Below the pieces are notes generated by a model. The model did not search any database. It saw only the letters and a list, made by a program, of their open reading frames with translations, and was not told where the DNA came from. The translations under genes and the position numbers were made by a program. A DNA stretch of 64,000 nucleotides. Source: Pyropia haitanensis (lineage: Eukaryota > Rhodophyta > Bangiophyceae > Bangiales > Bangiaceae). Shown one piece after another: positions 12,118-22,476 of the stretch (positions are counted from its first letter, which is position 1; each line of letters starts with the position of its first letter). Location: assembly GCA_008729055.1 (NCBI GenBank), contig SDUX01000002.1, positions 5,917,874 to 5,981,873 on the forward strand, written 5' to 3'.

Positions 12118-13038
12118 CGGGGTGGGCGCGGAGAGGCGTCGACGCGCGCACCCTATCGAGCGGGAACCCGATTGCATGGCAGCTGCCACCCGCGCCACGC
12201 CCCCTTTGTTGGGTGCCGGTGCGAGGAGTGGACTAGTTTCCTGGATCCGGCCCACAGGCCTTGGATTCGAAAAACGCAGCTGAAAGGCGTACAATATTCC
12301 ATCGTCTGTGGCTGCCACGTTTGTCAGTAGCGGAGTCCCCCAAGCTTGCAAGGGGCGAAGCCGCTCGCCCCAAGTCTGGGCAGTGTCCCACTGCCAAGTC
12401 TTGGGCCAGTGCCGGCCAACCCTTTGGACAGCCACATGTTCGCTACAGCTGGTGACAGTGTGTACCTAGCTAGAGGCTACACGTTCGACCATGTGTGAGT
12501 GCTGTTGGCATGGCGATTGCCGCTCCAGAGCGCAACATAGCGAACAAGCACGAATAACACGGCAGCAGCAGCCAAAGAGCACGACCGTCAAGAGATGCTC
12601 ACACTCACGTCCTCCTGTCCTCAAGCAGGGGGTCGGCCTACGACCACAGCGATGGTATGGATATAGCAACTGGGACCAGCGCGCCCATGGAGAGTCGCCA
12701 ATGCACCAAGCAAGGGATGGCGCACAAGCAACAGCAGCTGTGTGTAGGACCCTATTTACAAGAAAAAGAATACATAACAATGCACAAACACAAAAACCCC
12801 AAGCACAAAAAAAAGAAAACCAGACGACGGCACAAGGCCCGAACCGGCGCGATACGGAGTGGGTCCAGCCGTGTGCATGGGGCGCGGCAGCGCGGGCAGC
12901 CCGTGCGGGAGCAAACTCGTGCACGGCGCGGCCACCAAAACCCCTAGGCGCCCGACACCCCATCGTCCACAGCCATCCATCATCGTCCGTTGCGAGCGAA
13001 AGCTGCCGCCCCACCTGCCCACCGCCCAGTACTGCCGT
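12118..13038. other. Intergenic region between TDA3-like gene and H2A, no gene seen
   Basis: A more AT-balanced spacer with an A-rich stretch at about 12760-12830. Open frames on both strands are short and have no recognisable domain. Confidence 0.5.
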
Positions 13039-13428
13039 CTAGACCTCCTGGCTCTGCTCCCCCTTCTTGCCCTTAACCTTGGGCAGCAGGTCCTTGTGGA
13101 TGAACGGCAGCACGCCACCCGACGCGATGGTCACCGACCCGAGCAGCTTGTTCAGCTCATCGTCATTGCGCACCGCCAGCTGGATATGGCGCGGCACGAT
13201 GCGGGTCTTCTTGTTGTCGCGGGCGGCGTTGCCCGCCAGCTCCAGCACCTCAGCCGTCAGGTACTCCATGACGGCGGCGAGGTAGACGGGCGCGCCCGCG
13301 CCAATGCGGTCCGAGTAGCCACCCGACTTGAGGAACCGGTGGATACGGCCGACGGGGAACTGCAGGCCGGCCTTGGCCGAACGGGTCTGGGACTTGCCCT
13401 TGGCAACCGCACCAGCCTTGGGGGCCAT
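13039..13428 (-). CDS. Histone H2A, copy 1, with H2A.X-type SQEV tail
   Basis: A complete intronless histone of 129 residues, ATG at 13428 and stop at 13039. It has the H2A hallmarks in order: [15 protein letters not shown], the alpha-2 segment [39 protein letters not shown] and [10 protein letters not shown] with a docking domain [13 protein letters not shown]. It acts in the nucleosome core as a dimer with H2B. The C-terminus is SQEV, fitting the SQ-[ED]-hydrophobic site that PIKK kinases phosphorylate in H2A.X after DNA breaks, so this gene seems to serve as H2A and H2A.X together. It is divergent from H2B copy 1 across 824 bp. A second pair lies at 22.5-24.2 kb, whose H2A differs at the last residue (Ile for Val). 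Confidence 0.98.
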   Translation of the reverse strand: MAPKAGAVAKGKSQTRSAKAGLQFPVGRIHRFLKSGGYSDRIGAGAPVYLAAVMEYLTAEVLELAGNAARDNKKTRIVPRHIQLAVRNDDELNKLLGSVTIASGGVLPFIHKDLLPKVKGKKGEQSQEV

Positions 13429-14252
13429 GGTGATGGTGAGAGGGGGGGGAAGCTAAGGGGGAAGGAGGGCAGGGGGGAGGAGGCAAGAGGGGAAGAGGAA
13501 GGTAGCGGGGAGCAAGGGGACGGTTTGGATGAGGGGGGTGAGAGGGACGGTGACTGCAGGAGATTGTGGTGTGCAGGAAGCTGGCAGCGTGATGGTGGAG
13601 GGCGGTGACGGCCAAAGTCGCCGGCGATGCGAGCGCACCACTCCTAAAATACAAGCACCCCGCACAGAGGCAGGCCGAACAACGTCCGCGTGGTCTGCCG
13701 AGCCGCCTCCCTGGACAATGACGAGTCGCGAGGTGAAGCAAGCCTGGGTCGGGACGGGGACTGTGGCGTCGATTGGTGAAGGGGAGCGCGCGCACGCCGG
13801 AAATTGCCGAGTGCACCCTAGATTGGGGATCGCTGCGACACGGTGGGGTCTAGCCAATGGGAGATCAGATTGGTACGAGTCGCATGCCGAACCCCCAGGC
13901 ACTCGAGATGCGACAATCTGCTGTGGACCAATCAAGTGCAGCCGCTGTCACACGGGTCGGCCAGGCCGAATCCGCCTGTCCCGCGCGCGCCCACCGCGGT
14001 TTTTGGTGACGCCGCCTCGGACTTGGCGAGGGGAGGTCGGGCGCGTCTTTGAGTCTAGCTTTTTCGCCCTCGTATATCATCGGCCCGCTGTCGCCTCATC
14101 CCCCCGTCGACTGGGAGGGCACCCGCACCAGTCGAAGCATACTGCCCTCTGCTCCCCTTTCCCGCACAGTCACCACCGCCGTCACGCCACCCTCTTCCTC
14201 ATCGCTTCTGCCACCACTTGCCCCTCCCCCCGCCCCCCGCCTGCCCGTCGTC
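13429..14252. promoter_or_regulatory. Bidirectional H2A/H2B promoter, copy 1
   Basis: Spacer between divergent H2A and H2B. It contains CCAAT boxes on both strands (CCAATCA at 13928-13934, CCAAT at 13854, ATTGG at about 13774 and 13869), a TATA-like CGTATATCA near 14070, and a C/T-rich 5' leader just before the H2B ATG that is almost the same in copy 2. That CCAAT boxes drive histone promoters is known in many eukaryotes; their use here is inferred. Confidence 0.7.
13854..13873. promoter_or_regulatory. Facing-CCAAT element, copy 1
   Basis: CCAATGGGAGATCAGATTGG: a CCAAT box and its inverted partner ATTGG facing each other across 10 bp. The same 20-bp arrangement occurs in the second histone promoter at 23224 with three substitutions, followed in both by a nearby GTCGCAT. 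Confidence 0.65.
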
Positions 14253-14645
14253 ATGGCGCCCAAGGGCAAGTCTGTGCCCATGGCCGAGAAGAAGGTGGCG
14301 AAGAAGGGCGTTGCCGCGTCGGGCGACAAGGACGCCAAGGACAAGAAGAAGCGCAGCAAGAAGCGGTCGGAGTCGTACTCCATCTACATCTACAAGGTGC
14401 TGAAGCAGGTGCACCCCGACACGGGCATCTCGTCCAAGGCGATGAGCATCATGAACTCGTTTGTGAACGACCTGTTTGAGCGTATCGCCGCCGAGGCGGC
14501 CAAGCTGAGCTCGTACAACAAGAGCAAGACGCTGACGAGCCGCGAGATCCAGACGGCCGTGCGGCTGCTGCTGCCGGGCGAGCTCGCCAAGCACGCCGTG
14601 TCGGAAGGCACCAAGGCTGTGACCAAGTACTCGAGCTCAGCCTAG
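14253..14645 (+). CDS. Histone H2B, copy 1
   Basis: A complete intronless H2B of 130 residues. It has a Lys-rich N-terminal tail ([12 protein letters not shown]), then the histone fold with [55 protein letters not shown] and the C-terminal helix [18 protein letters not shown] that carries the usual ubiquitination Lys (AVTKY). It pairs with H2A in the nucleosome. It is transcribed away from H2A copy 1. The protein is identical to copy 2, and the two genes differ at only a few silent sites. Confidence 0.98.
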   Translation: MAPKGKSVPMAEKKVAKKGVAASGDKDAKDKKKRSKKRSESYSIYIYKVLKQVHPDTGISSKAMSIMNSFVNDLFERIAAEAAKLSSYNKSKTLTSREIQTAVRLLLPGELAKHAVSEGTKAVTKYSSSA

Positions 14646-15241
14646 ACACTGGCCCGCGCCTGTCTCTGTTATGTTGCAACCGCTGGATCACCACTTTACC
14701 GCTCAAGATGGACGGCACGCCGCGTATGGCAGAGCGCCTCTCGGTGTATGACTGTCGTTCGTTCCCCCACCCCCCACTGTACAGCACTTCACCCCCATCC
14801 CTTCATTCCGCACCTGGTATACTCCTGCGTCGTGTGCACCCTGTCTCCTTGTATGTATCTCACCCCCTGCCACCCCATCTCGTTGCCGCACGAGTTCCGA
14901 TGATAAAAGAGCACCCCTGATGGCATTGATGGAGAAATTGCGTTGTCCCCTGCGAGTTTGGCACCTATGAACACTTCATCCAATCCGCCGCTGCGCACCG
15001 ACCAGCCGAGGCGTCGCTATTCGGTAACAAGCAACATACCCCGTGGATAGAGAACTGGCGCCTCAACTGCAGTGGTTGCTGTGTGTGTTCCATGAACAGC
15101 GCCGCATCGAGCTCATCCGTCCATAGGTGAAGAGGGGGGTAGTCGTCAAAACTGAGATGAGCAGCAAACACAAGGGTGCGTGGTCAGACCCGAAGAATAC
15201 AAAACGAAGGGAGAGCAAGCAGCAAAGAAATGTACAGGCAC
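14646..15241. other. Intergenic region, convergent H2B and PSMB2 ends
   Basis: The 3' ends of H2B copy 1 (plus) and PSMB2 (minus) face each other here. I did not find a convincing metazoan-type histone stem-loop after the H2B stop. No gene seen. Confidence 0.5.
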
Positions 15242-16699
15242 TCAGGTCGACTCCATGGCGTCTCCCGCCACAGCCCCAGCAGCGGCTTCCACTTCCATTG
15301 TCGGCGGCGGCGACGTCACTTTCTCATCTCCGCCCGTTGATGCGGCCTCAATCACTCGAATCCCGTCTTTGCCAACCAGCTGCAATGGAACCACGCAAAG
15401 CAAGACCCGCAGCGAACAGAAGGCTCAACAGGAGCAGTTAGACCTGAGTTCACGGGGTCACTCGCCAGGAGAATGCACACGGTACCGCTGAGCAGACAGC
15501 AGCGGCAGCACATCCCCAATACCCATCGAGACTGTCGGCGCCACCCCTGCCGTACATTTCACGAGCGCTCTCTCTCCGCAGTTGCCCCCTCTCCCCCTCC
15601 CTCCCGCACGAGTTGCGCGCACGTTCGTCCATTGACTGCCAAGAGAACCCTGTTGAAACACAATGACATGAGATGGATCGTACCTTGATGGTGAACTTCG
15701 GCTGGCTGATGATCATCCGCGTCTGCACCTCCTTGATGCACTTCTTAAGCACGACAAGCGCCTCATCCACGCTCATACTGCACACCAGGACACCGACGGC
15801 CAGGATAGAAGACACACGGGGAGGGCACGAAGAAGGGCGAACAGTCAGGAACTGGCCAAAGAGACTCCCAGGCAGGGACCGCCTCAACGTGGTGAGACAG
15901 TGGAGCAACTGGCACATCAGCAAAGTCGAATGCTCACGGCTGACACACACCAGAAAGCGCAACGTACTTCTTCTTCCAATGCCGGTCCAGCGTGGAGAGC
16001 ACAAAGAAAGAGGCGTAGCCAAGAGCGGAAAAGTCCATCTTGTGCAGCGTCGCCAAGTAGTCCAGGTAGTACAGGCTGGGGCCAACGTGCTCGTCATAGC
16101 CAGCCAGCAGCATATTGGCATTGTACGGCCGCTTGCTGTGAAACGGACCAGAGAGGGAAGCACTCCACAACACCACACAGCACCATGTGAGGCGCCAAAA
16201 CGGTACACAAGCACTCCAGCGGGGTCAGTCAACAGAGTGCCCATCAAACGACTGCCGCCGAGAAGGCCCAAGCATAGTAGCCCAGCGGCGGCTGCCGTGC
16301 GACCCTCCGTCATGGCTCGGCGACGCCAAGGCCAGCCACACGGTGTGACAGCGGCTCGCCCCGCCACGCCACACGAGCCCGTGCGCCAGTGCCAGCGCAA
16401 CAAGGGGGCCGCCTCACATACCGCAGCGCCACCGCAAGCTCGTTGCGCGTAAAGTTGCCCACTGCATGGGTGTCGAGCGTGATGCCCGACCGCAGCGCAA
16501 ACAGATGGACGTTCTTCTGGATGTACTCTGTAAACGCCGAGCAGTCGCCTGACTCGCCAGCAAAGCCCAGGAGCTTGTGCTCATCCAGCTCCATAATCTT
16601 GTCCATGTCCTCCTTCATCACCACGATAGAGCGTGCCGATGTCACATCCGAAGCCATCAGCACAAAGTCGCGCCCGCTGACGGCAATGAGGGAGTCCAT
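15242..16699 (-). CDS. PSMB2: 20S proteasome subunit beta type-2 (beta-4 position), four exons
   Basis: Spliced gene, rebuilt from homology and splice sites: exon 1 16699-16422, exon 2 16135-15968, exon 3 15777-15684, exon 4 15379-15242, giving 678 coding bases and 225 residues. Exon 1 encodes MDSLIAVSGRDFVLMASD and AEYIQKNV-like FTEYIQKNVHLF. Exon 2 carries the family signature NMLLAGYDEHVGPSLYYLDYLA and FVLSTLDRHW. Exon 3 reads SVDEALVVLKKCIKEVQTR. Exon 4 reads GKDGIRVIEAA then an acidic/Ala tail. Introns are 286, 190 and 304 bp, with donors GTATGT, GTACGT and GTACGA. This is a structural beta subunit: no propeptide and no N-terminal catalytic Thr, as expected. It is about 20 residues longer than the human protein (201) because of the tail. 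A damaged second copy lies at 18187-18747. Confidence 0.93.
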
Positions 16700-17213
16700 G
16701 GCGAGCGCCGCCGCGGATCCACAGGATACGCAACAGGCAGATGGGCCGGCTCACTGCCAACACGACCGGCGGAGGCGATCAGTACGACTCCCCGAGAGCG
16801 CGTGACGACAAGGGGGGCCGAGGTGCGAGCACCAAGACCAGTACGAGACCAACAGCGGCGGCCAGACCTGTCGCCTCGCGCCAGTGGCATGATCGTCTAA
16901 ACAGACAGCAAGCAGCCGCGATGCAGAAGACTGCTGTCCATCAAGTATTTGATAACAAATTTTTCGACATAATTACTACGAACTCGCTGAAGTATTTTAT
17001 GATTGTCATGCTTTCCGGAACTTTTACTCACGAGCTTTCGCCCGCCTCGAGCGAACCGGCATCAACCGAGAACCTCAGGCATCCTCCCCCCCCCGCATCC
17101 CCACGTCCCCCGCCCCGACGCACATTTCCCTCTGTTGCGCTCCCCTTTTGGTCTTTACTATACGCTGTTCTGCCTCTCCCTTCAGTCTTATTCCTGTGCC
17201 GGTTGCCGACACT
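16700..17213. promoter_or_regulatory. Shared upstream region of PSMB2 and FKBP
   Basis: Spacer between divergent PSMB2 and FKBP, so it should hold both promoters. About 16930-17020 is a distinct AT-rich island in otherwise GC-rich DNA. Bases 16807-16916 are the part copied into the PSMB2 fragment at 18638-18747. Confidence 0.5.
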
Positions 17214-18218
17214 ATGCCTTCAACGAGCCCTTTCGGGCGCCGTGCTGGCGGGCGCCCTCGCCCGTGGCGAGGCCTCGCCGCCATCGCTGCCGTGACAGCG
17301 GTCATGATGACTGCGGGCGCGGTGGTGGGCCTCCTTCTGCGGGGCGGAGGGGCGCTTGGGCTCGGCGATGGCGCCAGCTTCATTCTTGGTGGCCTGGGAA
17401 AGACCGCCCTGGGTCTGTGGCTGGGCGGCGGAGGGAAGGGGACCTCCGGTAGGGGGGGGGGACCGTACGCCGACTTCCAGACGCTCCCTTCGGGGCTGCG
17501 GATAAAGGATGGTACGTGGAGTGGTGCGCGGGGGTGGCAGTGGGCGAGAGAGGCTCTGGTGAGCAGAGGAAAGAGGAGGGGGCGGGGCAGCAGCTCATGG
17601 GGCGGCACCGTGGCAGTGTGCCTAGGCGGTAGCGCGCGTGTGCGACGCGTCCTGAGGACGACGGTAGCCTCTTGGCTGCTGGTGCTTTTTCCTGGCGGGT
17701 CGAGCACCATCTGTGATGGTTCCCGCTGACGCGCGGCCGCTCGATTGGCTGCTTCGCGTCTGTCCGCTTCTCCTTCCCGGCCCCCCCCACTCCCCTCGTC
17801 CCGTCTCTTTCCCACGACCTTCCGTTCCTGCTTCCCCCCTCCTATTTCGCCGCACTTGCGACCGTTCTGCACCACAGACGTGGTTGGCACGGGCGCCGTC
17901 GCCCCCCGCATCTGCCGCGCCACCGTCAGCTACACGGGCTCCCAGCACGGCTTCGCCCCTGACGCGGGCGCGGTGGTGTTTGACGCGTCGGCCCGCCACG
18001 GAAAGCCGATGGCGTTTGTCATTGGCCGCCGCCGCGTCATCCGGGGGTGGGACGAGGGCGTGCCGGGCATGGCGGTGGGCGGGGTGCGGCGGCTCATCAT
18101 CCCGTCGTCCATGGGGTATGGGGCGCAGGGGGCGGGGTCCATCCCGGGGGGGGCGACGCTCTACTTTACCATTGAGCTGGTCAACGTGAGTTCATGGGGT
18201 CACTCGCCAGGAGAATGA
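17214..18218 (+). CDS. FKBP-type peptidyl-prolyl isomerase with N-terminal targeting/membrane leader
   Basis: Two exons, 17214-17511 and 17878-18218, 639 coding bases and 212 residues. The splice (donor GTACGT, acceptor CCACAG) joins LPSGLRIKD to DVVGTGAVAP as in the family. The first 60 residues have an Arg-rich start (RRAGGRPRPWR) and a hydrophobic stretch AAIAAVTAVMMTAGAVVGLL, which fits a plastid/thylakoid-lumen leader or a membrane anchor; the compartment is inferred. In the FKBP domain the active-site set is present: YTG, VVFDAS, MAFVIG, VIRGWDEG, MGYGAQG and LYFTIEL, so activity is expected. The family normally ends within a few residues of this last strand. Here the frame continues VSSWGHSPGE and stops at 18216-18218, inside DNA duplicated from a PSMB2 intron. 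The C-terminal ten residues therefore appear acquired. Confidence 0.88.
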
Positions 18219-18747
18219 ACACGGTACCGCTGAGCAGACAGCAGCGGCAGCACATCCCCGATACCCATCGAGACTGTCGGCGCCACCCCTGCCGTACATT
18301 TCACGAGCGCTCTCTCTCCGTAGTTGCCCCCTCTCCCCCTCCCTCCCGCACGAGTTGCGCGCACGTTCGTCCATTGACTGCCAAGAGAACCCTGTTGAAA
18401 CACAATGACATGAGATGGATCGTACCTTGATGGTGAACTTCGGCTGGCTGATGATCATCCGCGTCTGCACCTCCTTGATGCACTTCTTAAGCACGACAAG
18501 CGCCTCATCCACGCTCATACTGCACACCAGGACACCGACGGCCAGGATAGAAGACACACGGGGAGGGCACGAAGAAGGGCGAACAGTCAGGAACTGGCCA
18601 AAGAGACTCCCAGGCAGGGACCGCCACAACGTGGTGAGACAAGGGGGGCCGGGGTGCGAGCACCGAGACCAGTACGAGACCAACAGCCACGGCCAGAGCT
18701 GTCGCCCCGCCCCAGTGGCATGATCGTCTGAACAGACAGCAAGCAGC
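18187..18747 (-). pseudogene. Truncated PSMB2 copy with internal deletion
   Basis: A second, same-orientation copy of parts of the PSMB2 locus. Bases 18187-18641 match 15445-15899 without gaps and with only a handful of differences (intron 3 part, all of exon 3, intron 2 part). Bases 18638-18747 match 16807-16916 (upstream region) with about eight differences. The two blocks are joined by deletion of about 0.9 kb that removes exons 1 and 2, with GACA shared at the joint. Exon 4 is also absent. The exon 3 copy at 18426-18519 is unchanged but cannot make a proteasome subunit. Its left edge abuts the FKBP coding sequence. Confidence 0.92.
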
Positions 18748-18875
18748 ATCTGCGCGTGCCACCCATTGAGTGACAATTTTCATTGATAGCACGCTGGCCA
18801 GAGAGCTGTCTCAAGAAATTCCATCGCTGATCGCAATTCGGTAGCTGCAAGTCTTGCACTCTGCAGTGTATGTCG

Positions 18876-18936
18876 CGGTATACCGAGGCATAAACGTACG
18901 CGGCGCGCCCGCGTATGTTTATGCCGCGGTATACCG
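18876..18936. repeat. Perfectly spaced 28-bp inverted repeat (hairpin)
   Basis: Arms 18876-18903 and 18909-18936 are inverted copies with two mismatches in 28 and a 5-base loop. Each arm also contains the palindrome CGGTATACCG. It lies about 440 bp before the VPS52 start and just past the PSMB2 fragment. Possible roles are a MITE-like remnant, a structured RNA, or a protein-binding site. Confidence 0.75.
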
Positions 18937-19380
18937 TCGGGACGGGCACAGCGAGTCAGATCCGCGTTACACGTATGTACCGTCACGCCGATTGCAACTG
19001 CGAACGGGCCTGCACAGCCCTGTGGCGTGGCATGGCAGCCCATGGTGTCTGGATGGTGTGACAGGGACTCGCATGCGGTGCACTTCCGGGCACGCCTGCA
19101 CCCGTTCGTGCGGCCAAGGCACCGCCACCCACTTTGCGATTGGCCGCGGTGCTTGGCCCAGGTCTGTTCCAAATCAGATTCCAATATTCGGTGAGAAACT
19201 CTACTTTTAGGTGTCAGTGCGTTTCGGTGGGGTGGTGTGGCAATCGTCCCAGCTGCCCCACACCACTTCGCGCCGCCTCTGTGTCCCGTAGGCGGCTTCC
19301 GCTTTGGAACCAGAGCCCCACTCCCCCGCACCTGCCTGCCGGTGGCGTTGCCCCTCTTTCACTCCCTGGCGCACGTTGCT

Positions 19381-22005
19381 ATGGCGGCGGCGGGGGCGGC
19401 GGCACCGCCGCTGCCGCCCGCACTGGGCGGTCTGGTCGACGGACCCGTCGCCGCCACCGCTGCCGCGGGCGTGCCGCCCGACGATGCCGCCGCGGACGTG
19501 GAGTCTGCCGCCGAGCTGGAGCTCTGGGCGTGGCTCGCCACCGATTCCGCGGGCGCCCTGTCCGCCGCCGAGGGCGGTGCCAGCGCCGCCGCCGAGTGGG
19601 CGGCGGTCGAGGCGGCCGCTGCCGAGCTGCCGCACCCGCCCGCGGCCGCCGGCGGCGCGGCCAGCGGGTCGGCGGCGCCGCCCGGGCAGGCGGTTGCGGC
19701 GGCCGGTGGGGCGGGTGGCGAGCCCCGCCTGGACGACGCGGAGGAGGGTGCGTACCACGCGGCGGTGGACGCGGCCGCGGCGGTCGCGTCGGCCGAGGTT
19801 GGCGGCCTCCACCGGCTGTCCACCACCCTGTCCGCGCACGACGCGGTGCTCGCGGCGGGGGAGGCGACGCTCCGCGACGTCGACGCCCGCCTGGGCGCGC
19901 TCGTCGCGGAGATTACGCGCGTCCGGTCGGGGGTGGCGTCGGCCGCGTCGCGCGTCGCGGCGCGGTCGGCTGCCGAGGCGCACATCTCGGCGTTTGTGAA
20001 TGAGATTGTGCTGTCGCCGGCGCTGGTGCGGCACATTGTGGACGGCTCGGTCGGCGACGCGGCGTACGAGCGGGCGCTGGGGCAGCTGTCCAAAAAGGCG
20101 GCGTTCCTCACCCTCGCCGACGCCCGCGAAGCCGCATCGTACGCGGACGTGCGGCCGACGGTGGTGGGCCTGCTGGTCAAGGCGGTGGCCAAGGTGCGCC
20201 AGTTCCTGGTGGACAAGATTGACCTGCTGCAGCGGCCCAACACCAACGTCACCATCGTCAAGGACTCGGTGCTGGCGCGGCACAAGTACCTCCTCGAGTT
20301 TTTGCAGGACCACTCGTTCGCCGCGTTTAACGACGTGCGCGACATGTACGTGCGGACGATGAACGAGCTCATCTACACCCTCTTCCGCAAGTACCTCTTT
20401 GGGCTGCTGGCGCTCGAAGCCACCGCGGGCGCCGCCGGCGAGACGGTCGTCTCGGCAGGGGCTGCTGCTGCAGGCGGTGTGGGGGGGGGCGTCGGGGGGA
20501 GCGTCGGCGCTGCTGCGCCCGGCCGGTTATCGTTTTTTGGGTTGTCCCTGGGTGGCGGCTCGGTGCCAGAGCCTCCACCGCCACCACCACCGCCGCCGCC
20601 GCCCGCCCCGGGGGGAGGGCGGCCTGCTGGCGGCGGCGGCGGCGGCAGCCGCGTCGACGGCAGCGGTGGCAGCAGCGGCGGCATTGGGAGCGCCTTTGGC
20701 GGCGGCATCACCGCTGCGCTGATGCCCGCGTCGTCGCCCACCACGCCCGCGGCAGCGGCGGCGGCAGCGGCGGCACGGCGAGCGGCGCTGCCCAGCTTCA
20801 CCGCCGGGGACCGGCTGGCGGTGCTGGCCGAGGTGGACCAGCCGGCGGTCGTGCTGGCGGTGGCGGCGGCCGCGTCACAGCGGCTGCCGTTTGAGGCCAT
20901 CCAGCGGTCTGTGGGCAAGATGCTGGCCGAGACGTGCACGTCCGAGCACCTGTTTTGCGTGCAGCTGTTTGGGGACGACGGGCGGATGCTGCCGCTCTTC
21001 TTTCGGCGCGTCCTTTCCATGCTCGTCGACGCCGTCCGTCGGTACGCCACGTCCTCCTCGGACGTGGTGGGCGTGCTGCTGACGCTGGTCGTCGCGCGCG
21101 CGCAGCGGGTGGCGATGCGCGCCCGCCGCATCGATGCGCTGGACACCTACTACGGGTCGGTCGACGCGGCGCTGCGGCCGGCGCTGACGGCGCTGCTCTC
21201 GGCCAACACGTCGGCGCTGGCGGCCGCCGCGCGAGCGCCTCGCCCGCTCTTTCCTGGCGACGAGGACACCCGCCCGACGGCGGCGACGCGCCGCACCGCA
21301 GAGCTCACCGCCACGCTCCTCGCGGCCGTGTCGCCTTCGACGGGCGGCGCCCCAGACGCGACGGTGGACGGCGCCCTCCGGCGGCTGCGGGGCGAGTTTG
21401 TGGCGCTCCTCAACAGCCTGGCGGCGCTGTACAGCACGCCCAAGCGGCGGTTTGTGTTTTTGATCAACAACCTGGACGCGGTGCTGGCGGTGCTCACCGC
21501 CCGGGCGGTGGAGCACACGGACGATGGCGCGTTTTACGCGACGCTGCTCACCTCCCATGTGGGGAGTTATGTGGAGCACGAGCTCGCGGACCACTTCCCC
21601 GACATGCTCGCGCTGGTGCGTGACGCGGAGCGCTCCGCGCGTGCAGCGGCACGGACAGGCACGGCCGGCGGGGGCGCGGGCGGCCGGCAGCCGCCGCCGC
21701 CGTCGGCGGCGGGTGCCGCCACCACCACCCGCAGCCGCGACGAGGCGCGCACGCGGGCGGTGGTGCGGGATTTCGGACGCAACTGGCGGGCGGGGCTGGC
21801 GCACATGCGCGCCGCGGTGCTCCGCCTGTTCCCGTCGTTTACAAATGGCGCGCGGGTGCTGGCCGGCCTGTGCGACGGGCTGCTGAGCTACCACCGTCGC
21901 TGCGAGGCGCACTTGGACGCGAACTTTCCGGCGGTCAAGGCGGAGCTCGTCGCCGCGACGGCCATTCGCTACGAGATCCGTCAGTACGATGATGGCCTGG
22001 CTTGA
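19381..22005 (+). CDS. VPS52: VPS52, GARP/EARP tethering complex subunit
   Basis: An intronless frame of 874 residues from the ATG at 19381, chosen because the protein before it is not family-like. It contains the VPS52 order: an N-terminal helical region with LSTTLSAHDAVLAAGEATLRDVD, then the core FVNEIVLSPALVRHIVDGSVGD, KAVAKVRQFLVDKIDLLQRPNTN, LARHKYLLEFLQDH and DVRDMYVRTMNELI, and the C-terminal domain VFLINNLDAVLAVL, VRDFGRNWRAGLAHM and FPSFTNGARVLAGL. Family role: with VPS51, 53 and 54 it tethers endosome-derived vesicles at the trans-Golgi. Between the core and the C-terminal half lies a low-complexity Gly/Pro/Ala insert of about 130 residues (about 20440-20780) not usual for the family. 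The upstream spacer holds a 28-bp hairpin. Confidence 0.92.
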   Translation: MAAAGAAAPPLPPALGGLVDGPVAATAAAGVPPDDAAADVESAAELELWAWLATDSAGALSAAEGGASAAAEWAAVEAAAAELPHPPAAAGGAASGSAAPPGQAVAAAGGAGGEPRLDDAEEGAYHAAVDAAAAVASAEVGGLHRLSTTLSAHDAVLAAGEATLRDVDARLGALVAEITRVRSGVASAASRVAARSAAEAHISAFVNEIVLSPALVRHIVDGSVGDAAYERALGQLSKKAAFLTLADAREAASYADVRPTVVGLLVKAVAKVRQFLVDKIDLLQRPNTNVTIVKDSVLARHKYLLEFLQDHSFAAFNDVRDMYVRTMNELIYTLFRKYLFGLLALEATAGAAGETVVSAGAAAAGGVGGGVGGSVGAAAPGRLSFFGLSLGGGSVPEPPPPPPPPPPPAPGGGRPAGGGGGGSRVDGSGGSSGGIGSAFGGGITAALMPASSPTTPAAAAAAAAARRAALPSFTAGDRLAVLAEVDQPAVVLAVAAAASQRLPFEAIQRSVGKMLAETCTSEHLFCVQLFGDDGRMLPLFFRRVLSMLVDAVRRYATSSSDVVGVLLTLVVARAQRVAMRARRIDALDTYYGSVDAALRPALTALLSANTSALAAAARAPRPLFPGDEDTRPTAATRRTAELTATLLAAVSPSTGGAPDATVDGALRRLRGEFVALLNSLAALYSTPKRRFVFLINNLDAVLAVLTARAVEHTDDGAFYATLLTSHVGSYVEHELADHFPDMLALVRDAERSARAAARTGTAGGGAGGRQPPPPSAAGAATTTRSRDEARTRAVVRDFGRNWRAGLAHMRAAVLRLFPSFTNGARVLAGLCDGLLSYHRRCEAHLDANFPAVKAELVAATAIRYEIRQYDDGLA

Positions 22006-22476
22006 TGCTGACCTCACAGATAAAGAGAAGGTCACTCTTGACACGGGCTATCTCCCACTTTGCTGTAGTACAGAAAAAGCTATGGTACTGTGGGGGGGCG
22101 GCAACCTGGACAGATACGTCAGGCAGGAAGGACATCTTTTATGCTCGCAATGTTCACATCAGCACGGCGGGGGGGGGGGAAGAGGTACAGCAGGGGAACC
22201 AGAAAGTGAACAGCCCACGGGCTGTCTATGTACAGGTGACCACCACGAGGCGCCAAAACGGCGGTGGCGACCCAACTGGGCAGCTCAAAGGGAAGGTGGC
22301 AGCAGAAGCAGCAGCGACAAAGCGGGACAGGCCGACCAGCACGGGTGCCGAAACGGCAGCAACCACCTTGGGATGAACCGACGCGGCTACATCCCCATCA
22401 TGCCCCCATCTCCGAGTTCGACGGAGGCACAGCCAGTACGGCGGACCGAGGTACGTTGCACGGGAATTGGTACAGC
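22006..22476. other. Intergenic region, VPS52 and H2A copy 2 ends
   Basis: Convergent spacer. Contains GAGGCGCCAAAACGG at 22249, which also occurs at 16189 in PSMB2 intron 1. No gene seen. Confidence 0.5.

Noticed and set aside
18187..18776. An open minus-strand frame that seems to encode a PSMB2-like protein
   Set aside because: It contains only exon 3 of PSMB2 with intron sequence read through; exons 1, 2 and 4 are missing.
16189..22263. GAGGCGCCAAAACGG in two places as an E2F-like site
   Set aside because: One copy is inside PSMB2 intron 1 and the other is downstream of H2A copy 2, not at promoters; chance or a small dispersed repeat.
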